DNA of 64,000 bases from Allorhizobium borbori (GCF_014196535.1 NZ_JACIDU010000003.1:272065-336064), one strand, 5' to 3'. Positions 54,922-63,349 are shown, counted from the stretch's first letter. The notes: generated from the sequence alone by a model not told the origin. Program-made: numbers and translations.

Positions 54922-54951
54922 GATTGACAAATAATCGATTATGTTCATGAT
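54922..54951 (+). promoter_or_regulatory. Ring-cleavage operon promoter and operator 2
   Basis: TTGACA (54924-54929), 16-base spacer, CATGAT (54946-54951), predicted start near 54958 about 20 bases before the dioxygenase ATG. The perfect palindrome ATAATCGATTAT (54931-54942) fills the spacer. The block GATTGACAAATAATCG is also an imperfect inverted copy of the operator-1 region (CGATTATTTCTGTCAATC), so the two promoters look derived from one design. Confidence 0.65.
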
Positions 54952-54977
54952 CGCGAAAAACGATGGGGAGGTCCTAC

Positions 54978-55868
54978 ATGATCGAAAAACAGGAAGACGT
55001 GACGCAGGCCGTTCTCGCCGTCATGCAACAAACCACGGACCCAAGGCTTCGCGTGATCATGATGTCACTGGTCAGGCACCTGCATGAATTCGTTCGCGAG
55101 GTGAGGCTCACGGAAGAAGAATTCCGCACGGCGGCCGCAGTGATCAATGAGATCGGCAAGCTTTCAAGCGATACCCACAACGAAGCGGTTCTGATGGCGG
55201 GATCGCTTGGTGTGTCCTCGCTGGTGTGCCTTCTCAACAATGGCGACAAGGGCAACACCGAGACTTCACAATCTCTGCTCGGACCTTTCTGGCGGTTGAA
55301 TTCTCCGCGCGTCGAGAATGGCGGATCCATCGTGCGCTCCGACACGCCCGGCAACCCGCTATTCGTTAACGCCCGGGTTGTCGATCAGTCAGGCAATCCG
55401 ATCGTCGGAGCTGAAGTGGACGTTTGGCACGCCTCCCCCGTCGGGCTCTATGAGAATCAGGACCCGGAGCAGGCCGAATATAACCTGCGTGGAAAATTCA
55501 TGACGAACGAGGACGGCCGCTTCTGGTTCTCATCCGTCATGATGATCGGATATCCCATTCCGACCGATGGCCTTGTCGGTCGCCTGTTGAAGGCGCAGAA
55601 CCGCCACCCGATGCGCCCTGCCCACCTCCATGCCCTGATCCTGAAGCAGGGATACAAAGTGCTGATTTCGCAGGTCTATGACCCGAACGATCCGCACATC
55701 GAGGATGACGTGCAATTCGGCGTGACCCGCGCGCTGATCGGTGACTTCGTCAAGCACGACACACCTCACCCGACATTGCCCGACGTTTCCGCCCCCTGGT
55801 ACTCGCTCGACTACGTCTATGTGATGGAGCCCGGCGAGGCCGTGCTCCCGAGGCCGCCCATCAAATGA
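54978..55868 (+). CDS. Intradiol ring-cleavage dioxygenase
   Basis: A 296-residue Fe(III) enzyme cutting between two adjacent ring hydroxyls. Iron ligands are Tyr158 (GLYENQD), Tyr192 (GYPIP), His216 and His218 (RPAHLHAL), matching hydroxyquinol 1,2-dioxygenase positions (164, 197, 221, 223) more than protocatechuate enzymes. An N-terminal helical dimer domain (1-100) is present, as in catechol/hydroxyquinol types. The ATG at 54978 follows GGGGAGG. It is the first gene of an operon continuing with HpaH- and HpaI-like genes, an unusual combination. The substrate is not known. Confidence 0.92.
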   Translation: MIEKQEDVTQAVLAVMQQTTDPRLRVIMMSLVRHLHEFVREVRLTEEEFRTAAAVINEIGKLSSDTHNEAVLMAGSLGVSSLVCLLNNGDKGNTETSQSLLGPFWRLNSPRVENGGSIVRSDTPGNPLFVNARVVDQSGNPIVGAEVDVWHASPVGLYENQDPEQAEYNLRGKFMTNEDGRFWFSSVMMIGYPIPTDGLVGRLLKAQNRHPMRPAHLHALILKQGYKVLISQVYDPNDPHIEDDVQFGVTRALIGDFVKHDTPHPTLPDVSAPWYSLDYVYVMEPGEAVLPRPPIK

Positions 55869-55919
55869 CCACGGGCCGCATGCCCGTACGACGATAATCC
55901 CGCATGAAGGAAAACAGCC

Positions 55920-56702
55920 ATGATGACCGATGAGGAGCGCCGCCTTGGTGCAGACAGCCTGCTGCAGGCAGAACGGGAGCTGAAGCCCGTCCAGCAGTTG
56001 AGCAAGACATTTCCCCACATGGAGATCGAGGATGCCTATCGGATTCAGGATCTCTGGGCTGAGGCAAGGATCGCGGCCGGTGCCCGCATGGTCGGGCACA
56101 AGATCGGCCTGACTTCGCGTGCCATGCAGCAGGCTTCGAAGATGACCGAGCCGGACTATGGTCGGATCCTCGATGATGCGCTCTACAATGACGGCGCAAA
56201 AATCCCTGCGAACCTGTTCATCAAGCCGCGCCTCGAGGTCGAACTCGCCTTCATCATGGGCGAAGATCTGAGCGGCCCCGGCGTGCGGATCTACGACGTA
56301 CTGCGGGCCACCGAACTGGTCGTGCCGGCCCTCGAAATAATCGATTACCGCACCGAGGTGCCGCGCTCCATCACCGACACCATCGCCGACAACGCCGCCT
56401 TTGGCGCGATCGTCGTCGGTGGCCGCCCGGTGCGACCATTCGACACCGACATCCGCTGGGTCGGCGCAACCCTGTCCCAGAATGGGGTCATCGAGGAATC
56501 CGGCGTTTCCGCCGCGATCATGGGGCATCCGGCCGCCGGGATCGCCTGGCTGGCGAACAAGTTGCATGCGGTCGGCAGCAAGCTGGAAAAGGGACAGATC
56601 GTGCTGGCGGGTTCCTTCACCCGCCCCGTCGATATCAAGGCTGGCGATGTCATCCAGGTCGATTACGGCCCGCTTGGCGGCATCGGCGTTTCGTTCGTGT
56701 GA
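55920..56702 (+). CDS. HpaH-type 2-oxo-ene-dioate hydratase
   Basis: A 260-residue FAH-superfamily hydratase. It closely follows the E. coli HpaH pattern: MEIEDAYRIQDLW, GHKIGLTSRAMQQASKM, EPDYGRILDD, KPRLEVELAFIM, TDTIADNAAFGA, ILAGSFTRP-like IVLAGSFTRPVDI. HpaH adds water to 2-oxohept-4-ene-1,7-dioate using Mg. It starts at the first of two adjacent ATGs after GAAGGA, 51 bases after the dioxygenase. No HpaD, HpaE, HpaF or HpaG gene is found nearby, so its substrate must come from the intradiol product or from elsewhere. Confidence 0.92.
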   Translation: MMTDEERRLGADSLLQAERELKPVQQLSKTFPHMEIEDAYRIQDLWAEARIAAGARMVGHKIGLTSRAMQQASKMTEPDYGRILDDALYNDGAKIPANLFIKPRLEVELAFIMGEDLSGPGVRIYDVLRATELVVPALEIIDYRTEVPRSITDTIADNAAFGAIVVGGRPVRPFDTDIRWVGATLSQNGVIEESGVSAAIMGHPAAGIAWLANKLHAVGSKLEKGQIVLAGSFTRPVDIKAGDVIQVDYGPLGGIGVSFV

Positions 56703-56710
56703 GGTCTGCC

Positions 56711-57472
56711 ATGGATTTACCTGTCAACAAGTTCAAGCACGCAATCGCATCGGGTCAGCATCAGCTAGGCCTGTGGTGCTCGATTCCGGGATCGTTTGCC
56801 GCTGAAGTGAACGCGGGTGCCGGCTTCGATTGGCTGCTGTTCGATACCGAACACTCCCCGAATGACCCGATTGATGTGTTGCCGCAACTTCAGGCCGCCG
56901 CGCCCTATCCGGTTTCGGCCGTCGTCCGGCCCGCGAGCAACGATGCCATCCTCATCAAACGGTTCCTCGACGTGGGTGCCCAGACCCTGCTGGTCCCGTA
57001 TGTCCAGTCGGCACAAGAGGCAGCCGCCGCGGTAGCCGCGACCCGTTATCCTCCGGAGGGCATCCGTGGCGTTTCGGGTCTGACCCGCGCCAGCCGTTTC
57101 GGACGGGTTGCGAACTACGCTCGCCGGGCGTCGGAAGAGATCTGCCTGCTGGTACAGGTCGAGACGGGCGAAGCCGTCGAGGAAATCGAGAAAATCGCCG
57201 CCGTCGATGGGGTTGATGGCATCTTCATCGGCCCGGCGGATCTTGCCGCAAGCCTCGGTCATCCTGGCGAACCCGGACATCCGGAAGTGATCTCGGTCGT
57301 CGAAGCGGCGATAGGTCGTATCCGCGCCACCGGCAAGCCTGCGGGAATCCTGACGACTGATACGATCTTCGCGAAGCGATGTATCGAACTCGGAACGCTG
57401 TTCACGGCGGTCGGGATTGATCTCGGTTTGATGGCGCGAGGCGCGGAAAACCTCAGGAAAACATTCGACTGA
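56711..57472 (+). CDS. HpaI-type 4-hydroxy-2-oxo-acid aldolase
   Basis: A 253-residue class II (metal) aldolase of the HpcH/HpaI family. Key residues by alignment with E. coli HpaI: His48 (FDTEHSPND), Arg73 (AVVRPASND), Glu151 (QVETGEAVEE), Asp177 (GPADLAASLG). HpaI splits 4-hydroxy-2-oxoheptanedioate into pyruvate and succinate semialdehyde, and family members accept several 4-hydroxy-2-oxo acids. The ATG at 56711 is 8 bases after the hydratase stop with GAGG in between, so the two genes are tightly coupled. Confidence 0.92.
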   Translation: MDLPVNKFKHAIASGQHQLGLWCSIPGSFAAEVNAGAGFDWLLFDTEHSPNDPIDVLPQLQAAAPYPVSAVVRPASNDAILIKRFLDVGAQTLLVPYVQSAQEAAAAVAATRYPPEGIRGVSGLTRASRFGRVANYARRASEEICLLVQVETGEAVEEIEKIAAVDGVDGIFIGPADLAASLGHPGEPGHPEVISVVEAAIGRIRATGKPAGILTTDTIFAKRCIELGTLFTAVGIDLGLMARGAENLRKTFD

Positions 57473-57479
57473 CAGGCGG

Positions 57480-57513
57480 GCCACGCCCGAGCGGTCGCAC
57501 GCTCGGGCGTGGC
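57480..57513 (+). other. Strong hairpin inside the catabolic operon
   Basis: GCCACGCCCGAGCG (57480-57493) and its exact complement (57500-57513) form a perfect 14-base stem with a 6-base loop, followed by TTGCATA, not a U-run. It lies between the aldolase and the binding-protein gene and would protect or separate the upstream message, or partly stop transcription. Confidence 0.6.
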
Positions 57514-57591
57514 TTGCATATCCAGGCTGGAACAGACGTTTTGCCAGGCACGTCCGGCAATGCTTCGGGACGAATTGCAGGAGGAGTGGTC

Positions 57592-58296
57592 GTGACGATC
57601 GAAGAGGCACGGGCAGAACTTGCCCCACGGGGAGCGATCCGGGTCGGGATCAATCTCGGGAACGCGGCCCTGGCGAGGAGTAATCCAGATCGCGGAGGGC
57701 TCGAAGGATTGTCGGTCGACATCGCCAACGCCGTCGGCGAGAAGCTCGGCGTACCGGTCGAGTTCGTCACTTACGCATCGGCTGGCAAGGTCTATGAGGC
57801 CGCCGATCGTGACGAATGGGACATGTGTTTCCTTGCGATCGAGGCGAGCCGAAAGGAAAAACTGCAGTTTTCCCGTTCTTACTTCACCATCGAGGCAACC
57901 TGCCTGGTTCCGGCAGCGTCCCCTCTCGTTGACGCCCATGCAATCGATATCCCTGACGTCCGGATCGTAGCCGCATCAGGCTCCGCCTATGAGTTGTTCC
58001 TGTCAGGCTGCCTTGAACATGCCACCGTAATCCGGACGGCGAACCCCGGCGAGGCCTTCACACTCTTCTCGACGCAAGAACTGGAAGCGCTTGCCGGGAT
58101 CAGACCCACGCTCGAAGGGATCGCTCGCGCCAACGACGCGTATCGAGTTCTGACGGGCAGCTTCCTCGTCATCGATCAGGGCGTGGCAGTGCGCCGCGGC
58201 AACGTCGCGGCTGCCGAAGTCATCCAGGATGTCCTCTCCGAAAGGTTTGGCCACGACGGCGATGCATCGACTGTCGGCAGCAGCCGTAGCGTCTAG
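57592..58296 (+). CDS. Cytoplasmic solute-binding-protein fold protein
   Basis: A 234-residue protein of the amino-acid ABC binding-protein family (PBP type II), starting at GTG after GCAGGAGG. Family marks: GAIRVGINLGNAA, GLEGLSVDIANAVGEKLGV and the ligand-pocket segment EASRKEKLQFSRSYF. It has no signal peptide or lipobox, and no ABC permease or ATPase gene is nearby, so it should stay in the cytoplasm. Known cytoplasmic or re-purposed members of this fold include cyclohexadienyl dehydratases. It could be an enzyme or ligand carrier in the pathway; the function is not established. Confidence 0.8.
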   Translation: MTIEEARAELAPRGAIRVGINLGNAALARSNPDRGGLEGLSVDIANAVGEKLGVPVEFVTYASAGKVYEAADRDEWDMCFLAIEASRKEKLQFSRSYFTIEATCLVPAASPLVDAHAIDIPDVRIVAASGSAYELFLSGCLEHATVIRTANPGEAFTLFSTQELEALAGIRPTLEGIARANDAYRVLTGSFLVIDQGVAVRRGNVAAAEVIQDVLSERFGHDGDASTVGSSRSV

Positions 58297-58426
58297 AACG
58301 GAGCACCAAAGACCGACGTCGTACTGATCCGGATGTGGACCTCGCCGCCACCATCCGTGACCTAAGTCGAAAATTTCAAAGCTTCGGAGAAAAAACCTCC
58401 GGGGCTTTTATTTTCGGGCTCGGCTC

Positions 58427-58669
58427 TCAACCACTGATGATATCGCCCTTCATGCCACGCGCGCGCCAGGTTCTGAGGCGCAGGCGCGGGGCAATGGCGA
58501 GCGCAATGAACGGCGTGATTGCGAAGGTCACGACAACCCAGGCGGGGATGAGGTATTTGGCGATATCGGCCAGCGCCGGTATGGCGAGAATGGGAATGAG
58601 GCCAATTCCGAAGATGACGGCGTTGACCATCAAGCCGACCATGGCGCCAATGAAGAGATTTGTGCTCAT
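58427..58669 (-). CDS. Small membrane protein
   Basis: An 80-residue protein starting MSTNLFIGAMVGLMVNAVIF with two membrane segments (about 5-28 and 36-62) and a basic tail (RLRLRTWRARGMKGD). The ATG at 58669 follows GGGAG. No known domain. It lies between the catabolic operon and the PanE-like gene, on the opposite strand. It could be an accessory or stress membrane peptide; function unknown. Confidence 0.7.
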   Translation of the reverse strand: MSTNLFIGAMVGLMVNAVIFGIGLIPILAIPALADIAKYLIPAWVVVTFAITPFIALAIAPRLRLRTWRARGMKGDIISG

Positions 58670-58829
58670 GATGTGTCTCCCGGTCTGCATCGGACAATTC
58701 CGAGTCTGAATGTTCAACGCGACACGCCGGAAAAGGGTTCCCTCACCTCTGTCGATGCTTTTCAGACAAGACGCCTGCGGCTGCCCGTGGCAGTGTAGAG
58801 ACGAATCGTTCGTCCACCGGGAAACAGTC

Positions 58830-59834
58830 ATGACCTTTCGCAATATCTGCATTTACGGTGCCGGGGCATTGGGCGGCGCCATCGCCGCCAAATTTTCCAG
58901 CGGCCTTGCCGGGGAAGCCGAAGTCAGCGCCGTCGCGCGCGGGGCGCACCTTGCCCGCATGCGCGAAAAAGGTCTGACGATCATCGAGGATGGCGTGGAC
59001 GAACCCAAGGTGCACCGGCTGACGGCGACCGACGACCCGCGTGAACTCGGCGCTCAGGATCTCGTCATCACCGGGCTGAAGGGTCACCAGCTTGCGGCGG
59101 CTGCGGAAGGGCTCGCCACCCTGCTCAAACCGGAAACGCGGGTGGTGATGATCCTGAACGGCGTTCCCTGGTGGTATTTCCACGGCGACCCCGATCCGGC
59201 CCATGCCGGCACCCAACTGGAAGCCCTTGATCCCGGCGGCACCCTCTGGCGGCTCATTGGTCCGGAGCGGATCATAGGCTGCGTCGCCTATCAGGGCGGT
59301 GAAGTCGTGGAGCCGGGTACGATCCACCTCTACCACAAGAAACGGCTGATCCTCGGCGAGCCGGATGGTTCCGCCAGCGCCGACATCGAAACAGTGGCTG
59401 CGCTTCTCAACCGCTGCGGCCTCGTCGGCGAGGCAACAACCGCAATCCGGGCGGAAATCTGGACGAAGCTGATGAACAACGCGGCGTTCAATCCCGTCAG
59501 CGCGCTGACGCGGGCGACCATGGCGCCGCTCCTGTCCGATCCGGCCATCGTTGCCACGATGGGCGACATCATGCGGGAAGTGAAGGCCGTTGCCGCCGCC
59601 TTCGGTGTTAATCTTGCGATTGACGTCGACCAGCGGCTGGAGGATTCGCGCGCGATCCCGGATGTCCGGACCTCGATGCTGCAGGACCTTCTGGCCGGGC
59701 GACCGCTGGAAATCGTTTCGGTTCTCGGCATGGTCATCGAACTCGCCCGCATGGCGAGCGTGCCGGTACCGACCTGCCGCACGACCTATGCGCTCACCGT
59801 GCGCCTGGACGAAGAAAACCGCCGCACGGCCTGA
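58830..59834 (+). CDS. 2-dehydropantoate 2-reductase family protein
   Basis: A 334-residue NADPH-dependent reductase. The Rossmann start is ICIYGAGALGGAIAAKF; a Lys in LKGHQLAAAAEGL, and the C-terminal helical domain with KLMNNAAFNPVSALTRATM and EDSRAIPDVRTSMLQDLLAGRPLE are typical. PanE makes pantoate for coenzyme A, but genomes often hold several homologues, some on other keto acids. The ATG at 58830 is supported by GGGAA and homologues; the frame is open further upstream. It is convergent with rarA. Confidence 0.88.
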   Translation: MTFRNICIYGAGALGGAIAAKFSSGLAGEAEVSAVARGAHLARMREKGLTIIEDGVDEPKVHRLTATDDPRELGAQDLVITGLKGHQLAAAAEGLATLLKPETRVVMILNGVPWWYFHGDPDPAHAGTQLEALDPGGTLWRLIGPERIIGCVAYQGGEVVEPGTIHLYHKKRLILGEPDGSASADIETVAALLNRCGLVGEATTAIRAEIWTKLMNNAAFNPVSALTRATMAPLLSDPAIVATMGDIMREVKAVAAAFGVNLAIDVDQRLEDSRAIPDVRTSMLQDLLAGRPLEIVSVLGMVIELARMASVPVPTCRTTYALTVRLDEENRRTA

Positions 59835-59840
59835 ACCTGA

Positions 59841-61154
59841 TCAGGTACGGTTGCGCTCGCGCCGCAGCTTGTCCCACCAGTCGAGGCGCTTGCGAATTTC
59901 GCGTTCGAAGCCGCGTTCCGGCGGATCGTAGAAGGTCCGCCGGCCCATCTTTTCCGGGAAATAGTCCTGACCGGAAAAGGCGTCGGGCTCGTCGTGATCA
60001 TAGCGATAGCCATCGCCATAGCCTTCGGTCTTCATCAGCTTGGTCGGAGCGTTCAGAATATGCTTGGGCGGCAGCAACGAACCGTTTTCCTTGGCTGCGC
60101 GCATGGCAGCCTTGTAGGCCATATAGACGCCGTTCGATTTCGGCGCGGTCGCGAGATAGACGCAGGCCTGAGCCAGCGCCAGTTCACCTTCCGGAGAACC
60201 CAGATAGTCATAGGCATCCTTGGCGGCATTGGTGATGACCAGCGCCTGTGGATCGGCCAGACCTATGTCTTCCACGGCCATGCGCACAAGCCGCCGCCCG
60301 AGATAGAGCGGGTCTTCGCCGGCGTCGAACATGCGGCAGAGATAATAGAGCGCCGCATCGGGGTCGGAACCTCGAACGGACTTGTGCAACGCCGAAATGA
60401 GGTTGTAGTGGCCATCCTGCCCCTTGTCATAAACGGGGGCGCGGCGCTGCACGACACGCACCAGCGCATCGGTGTCGAACACTTCATTGGCGCGGGCAGC
60501 GCGCCAAACCTCTTCGGCCAGTGTCAGCGCGGCCCGGCCATCGCCGTCAGCCATGCGAACCAGCGAAAGGCGGGCATCATCATCCAGCGGCAGCGGCTTG
60601 CCTTCGGCCTCTTCGGCCCGCGTCAGCAGCTCGGCAAGGCTCGCCTCGTCATGGGCCTGGAATGTCAAAACCCGCGCCCGCGACAAAAGAGCGGCGTTGA
60701 GCTCGAAGGACGGGTTTTCGGTGGTGGCACCGACCAGAATGACCGTGCCATCTTCCATTACCGGCAGGAAACTATCCTGCTGGGCGCGGTTGAAGCGATG
60801 GATCTCGTCTACGAACAGAAGGGTCTGGCGGCCCGACATGCGCCGGGCGCGGGCCGTTTCGAACACCTTCTTGAGATCGGCGACGCCGGAGAAGATCGCC
60901 GAAATCTGCTCGAAGGCGAGATTCGATTCGCCGGCGAGAAGCCGCGCCACCGTTGTCTTGCCGGTGCCGGGCGGGCCCCAGAAGATCATCGAACCGAGCG
61001 ATCCCGATTCGATCATGCGGGTCAGCGCACCGTCCGGTCCGGTCAGATGCGCCTGCCCGGACACTTCACCGAGGTTTTTCGGGCGCAGGCGTTCTGCCAA
61101 AGGCCGCTTGTCGGCCATGGCCGCTGGCTCCTGAGTGGAAAACAGATCGCTCAT
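59841..61154 (-). CDS. rarA: Replication-associated recombination ATPase RarA
   Basis: A 437-residue AAA+ ATPase related to clamp loaders that acts at stalled forks. Walker A is FWGPPGTGKTTVAR, Walker B LLFVDEIHRFNRAQQD, sensor 1 VGATTENPSFELN. The C-terminal domain includes DGHYNLISALHKSVRGSDPDAALYYLCRM, a family hallmark. GGAGG precedes the ATG. It follows degQ on the minus strand after 76 bases, possibly in one operon. Confidence 0.96.
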   Translation of the reverse strand: MSDLFSTQEPAAMADKRPLAERLRPKNLGEVSGQAHLTGPDGALTRMIESGSLGSMIFWGPPGTGKTTVARLLAGESNLAFEQISAIFSGVADLKKVFETARARRMSGRQTLLFVDEIHRFNRAQQDSFLPVMEDGTVILVGATTENPSFELNAALLSRARVLTFQAHDEASLAELLTRAEEAEGKPLPLDDDARLSLVRMADGDGRAALTLAEEVWRAARANEVFDTDALVRVVQRRAPVYDKGQDGHYNLISALHKSVRGSDPDAALYYLCRMFDAGEDPLYLGRRLVRMAVEDIGLADPQALVITNAAKDAYDYLGSPEGELALAQACVYLATAPKSNGVYMAYKAAMRAAKENGSLLPPKHILNAPTKLMKTEGYGDGYRYDHDEPDAFSGQDYFPEKMGRRTFYDPPERGFEREIRKRLDWWDKLRRERNRT

Positions 61155-61230
61155 GCACGCCTCCTGCCCCGCCCTTCACTGCGGGCGGCGGCACCTTTCA
61201 CCGGGACTGTCCGCTTTTCCGGCGGCTTTC

Positions 61231-62628
61231 TCAACGGAAAAACTGCGTCAGCCGCTGTCCGTCCCGCTCGATTTCAATGCGCCAGAAGCCCGGATCATCC
61301 TCCAGCACGGCCTGCAGGGTCTTGACCGAGGCAATGGCCGTGCCGTTGATAGACACGATGATATCGCGCGGCTGGAACCCAAGGCGGGCGGCGGGCGAAC
61401 TGTTCTTCAGCGCGGTGACGACGACACCCGTCTTTTCCGCCGGCAACCGGATCTCACCAGCCAGACGCGGGGAAAGATTGGCGACGCGCGTGCCGGTAAA
61501 CGGCGTGCGGCCCTGAATTTCCGTCTCATCGCGCGGCACGGTTTCCGGGGCGGTATCGAGCTTCAGCGTCAACTCCCGTTCCTTGCCGCCTTCGATGACG
61601 GTGAGCCGAGCCGAACCGCCGAGGCCCGCCGTCGTCAGGCGATAGCCCAGCGCGTCAGGATGCTCCACAGCAATGCCGTTCACGGCGGTGACGATCTCGC
61701 CAGCCTTGAGGCCTGCCGCAGCCGCAGGCCCGCCGGGCACGACCTTGACGACCAGCGCGCCGCGCACCCGGTCGAGCCCCAGCGCTTCGGCCACATCCGA
61801 GGTCACCGGTTCGAAGCCGGCACCGATATAGGGCCGCTCGAAACTCTTGGCCCCGCTTTCGGCCGCCGCCAGGAACACTTTCACCAGATTGGCGGGAATG
61901 GCGAAGCCGACGCCGTTCGAGCCGCCGCCGCGTGTGAAGATCGCGGTGTTGATGCCGATCAGATCGCCGCTCATGTTGGTCAGCGCACCGCCGGAATTGC
62001 CGGGATTGATGGCTGCGTCCGTCTGGATGAAGAAGCCGAAATCGCCCTGCGCTACCTGATTTCGGGCGAGCGCCGAAACGATACCGCTCGTCACCGTCTG
62101 GCCGACGCCGAAGGGGTTCCCGATGGCCAGCACGAGGTCGCCGACTTCCAGCGCATCCGAATCGCCGATGGCGAGGGACGGGAATTTTTCCTTCGCCTCG
62201 ATCTTCAGCACTGCGAGATCCAGCCGCTCATCCTTCAGCAATACGGTGCTCTTGAACTCGCGGCCATCGGCCAGCGCCACCTTGATATCGTCGGCGCCCT
62301 CGATGACGTGGTTGTTTGTAACAACGAGACCGCCATCCGACACGATCACGCCCGAACCGAGCGAGGATTGCTTTTCCGTGCGGTTGGGCAGGCGCTGGCT
62401 GAAGAACTGGTCAAAGAAGGGGTCGCCCGTGGAAACGCGCTTCTGCACCTGTTTCTCGGCATAAACATTGACGACCGCGCCAGCGGTCTTCTTCACCAGC
62501 GGCGCGAAACTAGCCTGCACATCCGCCCGGCTTTCCGGCACGCGCCGCTCCTGCGCCAGCGCGCCGAGAGGTTGGGACAGGACGAGCGCCAAGGCCAGAA
62601 GAGAGCCGCGTTTGATCATTGGCTGCAT
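61231..62628 (-). CDS. DegQ/DegP-type periplasmic serine protease
   Basis: A 465-residue protease-chaperone with a signal peptide (cut near residue 26, GALAQ). The trypsin-like domain has the triad His (TNNHVIEG), Asp (ERLDLAVLK) and Ser (NPGNSGGAL); two PDZ domains follow (about 270-350 and 375-465). It degrades misfolded envelope proteins. The ATG at 62628 has AAGGC at a suitable distance; an ATG three codons later is possible. rarA follows downstream. Confidence 0.93.
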   Translation of the reverse strand: MQPMIKRGSLLALALVLSQPLGALAQERRVPESRADVQASFAPLVKKTAGAVVNVYAEKQVQKRVSTGDPFFDQFFSQRLPNRTEKQSSLGSGVIVSDGGLVVTNNHVIEGADDIKVALADGREFKSTVLLKDERLDLAVLKIEAKEKFPSLAIGDSDALEVGDLVLAIGNPFGVGQTVTSGIVSALARNQVAQGDFGFFIQTDAAINPGNSGGALTNMSGDLIGINTAIFTRGGGSNGVGFAIPANLVKVFLAAAESGAKSFERPYIGAGFEPVTSDVAEALGLDRVRGALVVKVVPGGPAAAAGLKAGEIVTAVNGIAVEHPDALGYRLTTAGLGGSARLTVIEGGKERELTLKLDTAPETVPRDETEIQGRTPFTGTRVANLSPRLAGEIRLPAEKTGVVVTALKNSSPAARLGFQPRDIIVSINGTAIASVKTLQAVLEDDPGFWRIEIERDGQRLTQFFR

Positions 62629-62868
62629 GGAAAATGCCTTTTCACGTTCGATGATTTTGCCGGATCGTGCCGTACACGGGACACGCCACGATGCAAAATT
62701 CTGACAGTTGACCTCAATTGCCTTGATACCCGCCGCGTTTCCTCAACGATTCCGCAGGTTTCGTCCTTGCCACCTAGATAGGGATTGAGGCTGAAGAGTG
62801 GAAGCCCCCATTGCAACCACATGAACTCTTCGTAAGGTTTCCGGCGGGAGAACCACGGAGGAACCCGC

Positions 62869-63282
62869 ATGCGCTCCATCCTCACCATCGGAGACCATAC
62901 CAGCCACAGCTTCACCGTCACGCGTGAGAAGACGGTGCCCTTCCTCTACCCGGAAAGCGCCGAGTTTCAGGAGATTCCCGAGGTCTTCGCTACAGGCTAT
63001 ATGGTGGGCCTGATGGAATGGGCCTGTATCCTTTCACTCAAACCGGCACTGGAAGAGGGTGAAGGCTGTCTCGGCGTGCTGATCGATGTCACGCACGAAG
63101 CCGCCACCCTGCCCGGTCAGACCGTCACTGTCGAGGCCACCGTCACCTCCATCGAAGGATCTGGGATGTGGTGGCCCGTGATGAGGTCGACGTGATCGGA
63201 CGCGGCCGTGGTGAATTGGGAGCAGTTCAAATCCGGCCTTGCCAGGAAGGCAGACGCCCTGAACAGCGCCAACATCGAATAA
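62869..63282 (+). pseudogene. Frameshifted FlK-like thioesterase
   Basis: The first frame starts MRSILTIGDHTSHSFTVTRE after GGAGGA and follows a hotdog-fold thioesterase (FATGYMVGLMEWAC, THEAATLPGQTVTVEATV) but breaks off at about residue 97 with a stop at 63195. The missing part continues in the next frame as VVARDEVDVIGRGR (63168-63209), and the ending VNWEQFKSGLARKADALNS lies in the third frame (63211-63282). Two small lesions thus broke a gene of about 138 codons. It stands just before the MarR gene. Confidence 0.7.
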
Positions 63283-63293
63283 TATGCACCATA

Positions 63294-63333
63294 ATTGACA
63301 GCATGTTGCCAATATTGACAATATGCTGTCAAT
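63294..63333. promoter_or_regulatory. Inverted repeats at the MarR promoter
   Basis: ATTGACAGCAT (63294-63304) and ATGCTGTCAAT (63323-63333) are exact inverted copies. Inside them is ATATTGACAATAT (63312-63324), palindromic about its central A. A TTGACA lies in each of the left and middle parts. The nested palindromes end 16 bases before the MarR start codon and are a likely self-binding site. Confidence 0.6.
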
Positions 63334-63349
63334 ATGCGATGGCATTCGC

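Noticed and set aside
57592..58296. A normal ABC amino-acid uptake system
   Set aside because: No permease or ATPase genes are present and the binding protein has no export signal.
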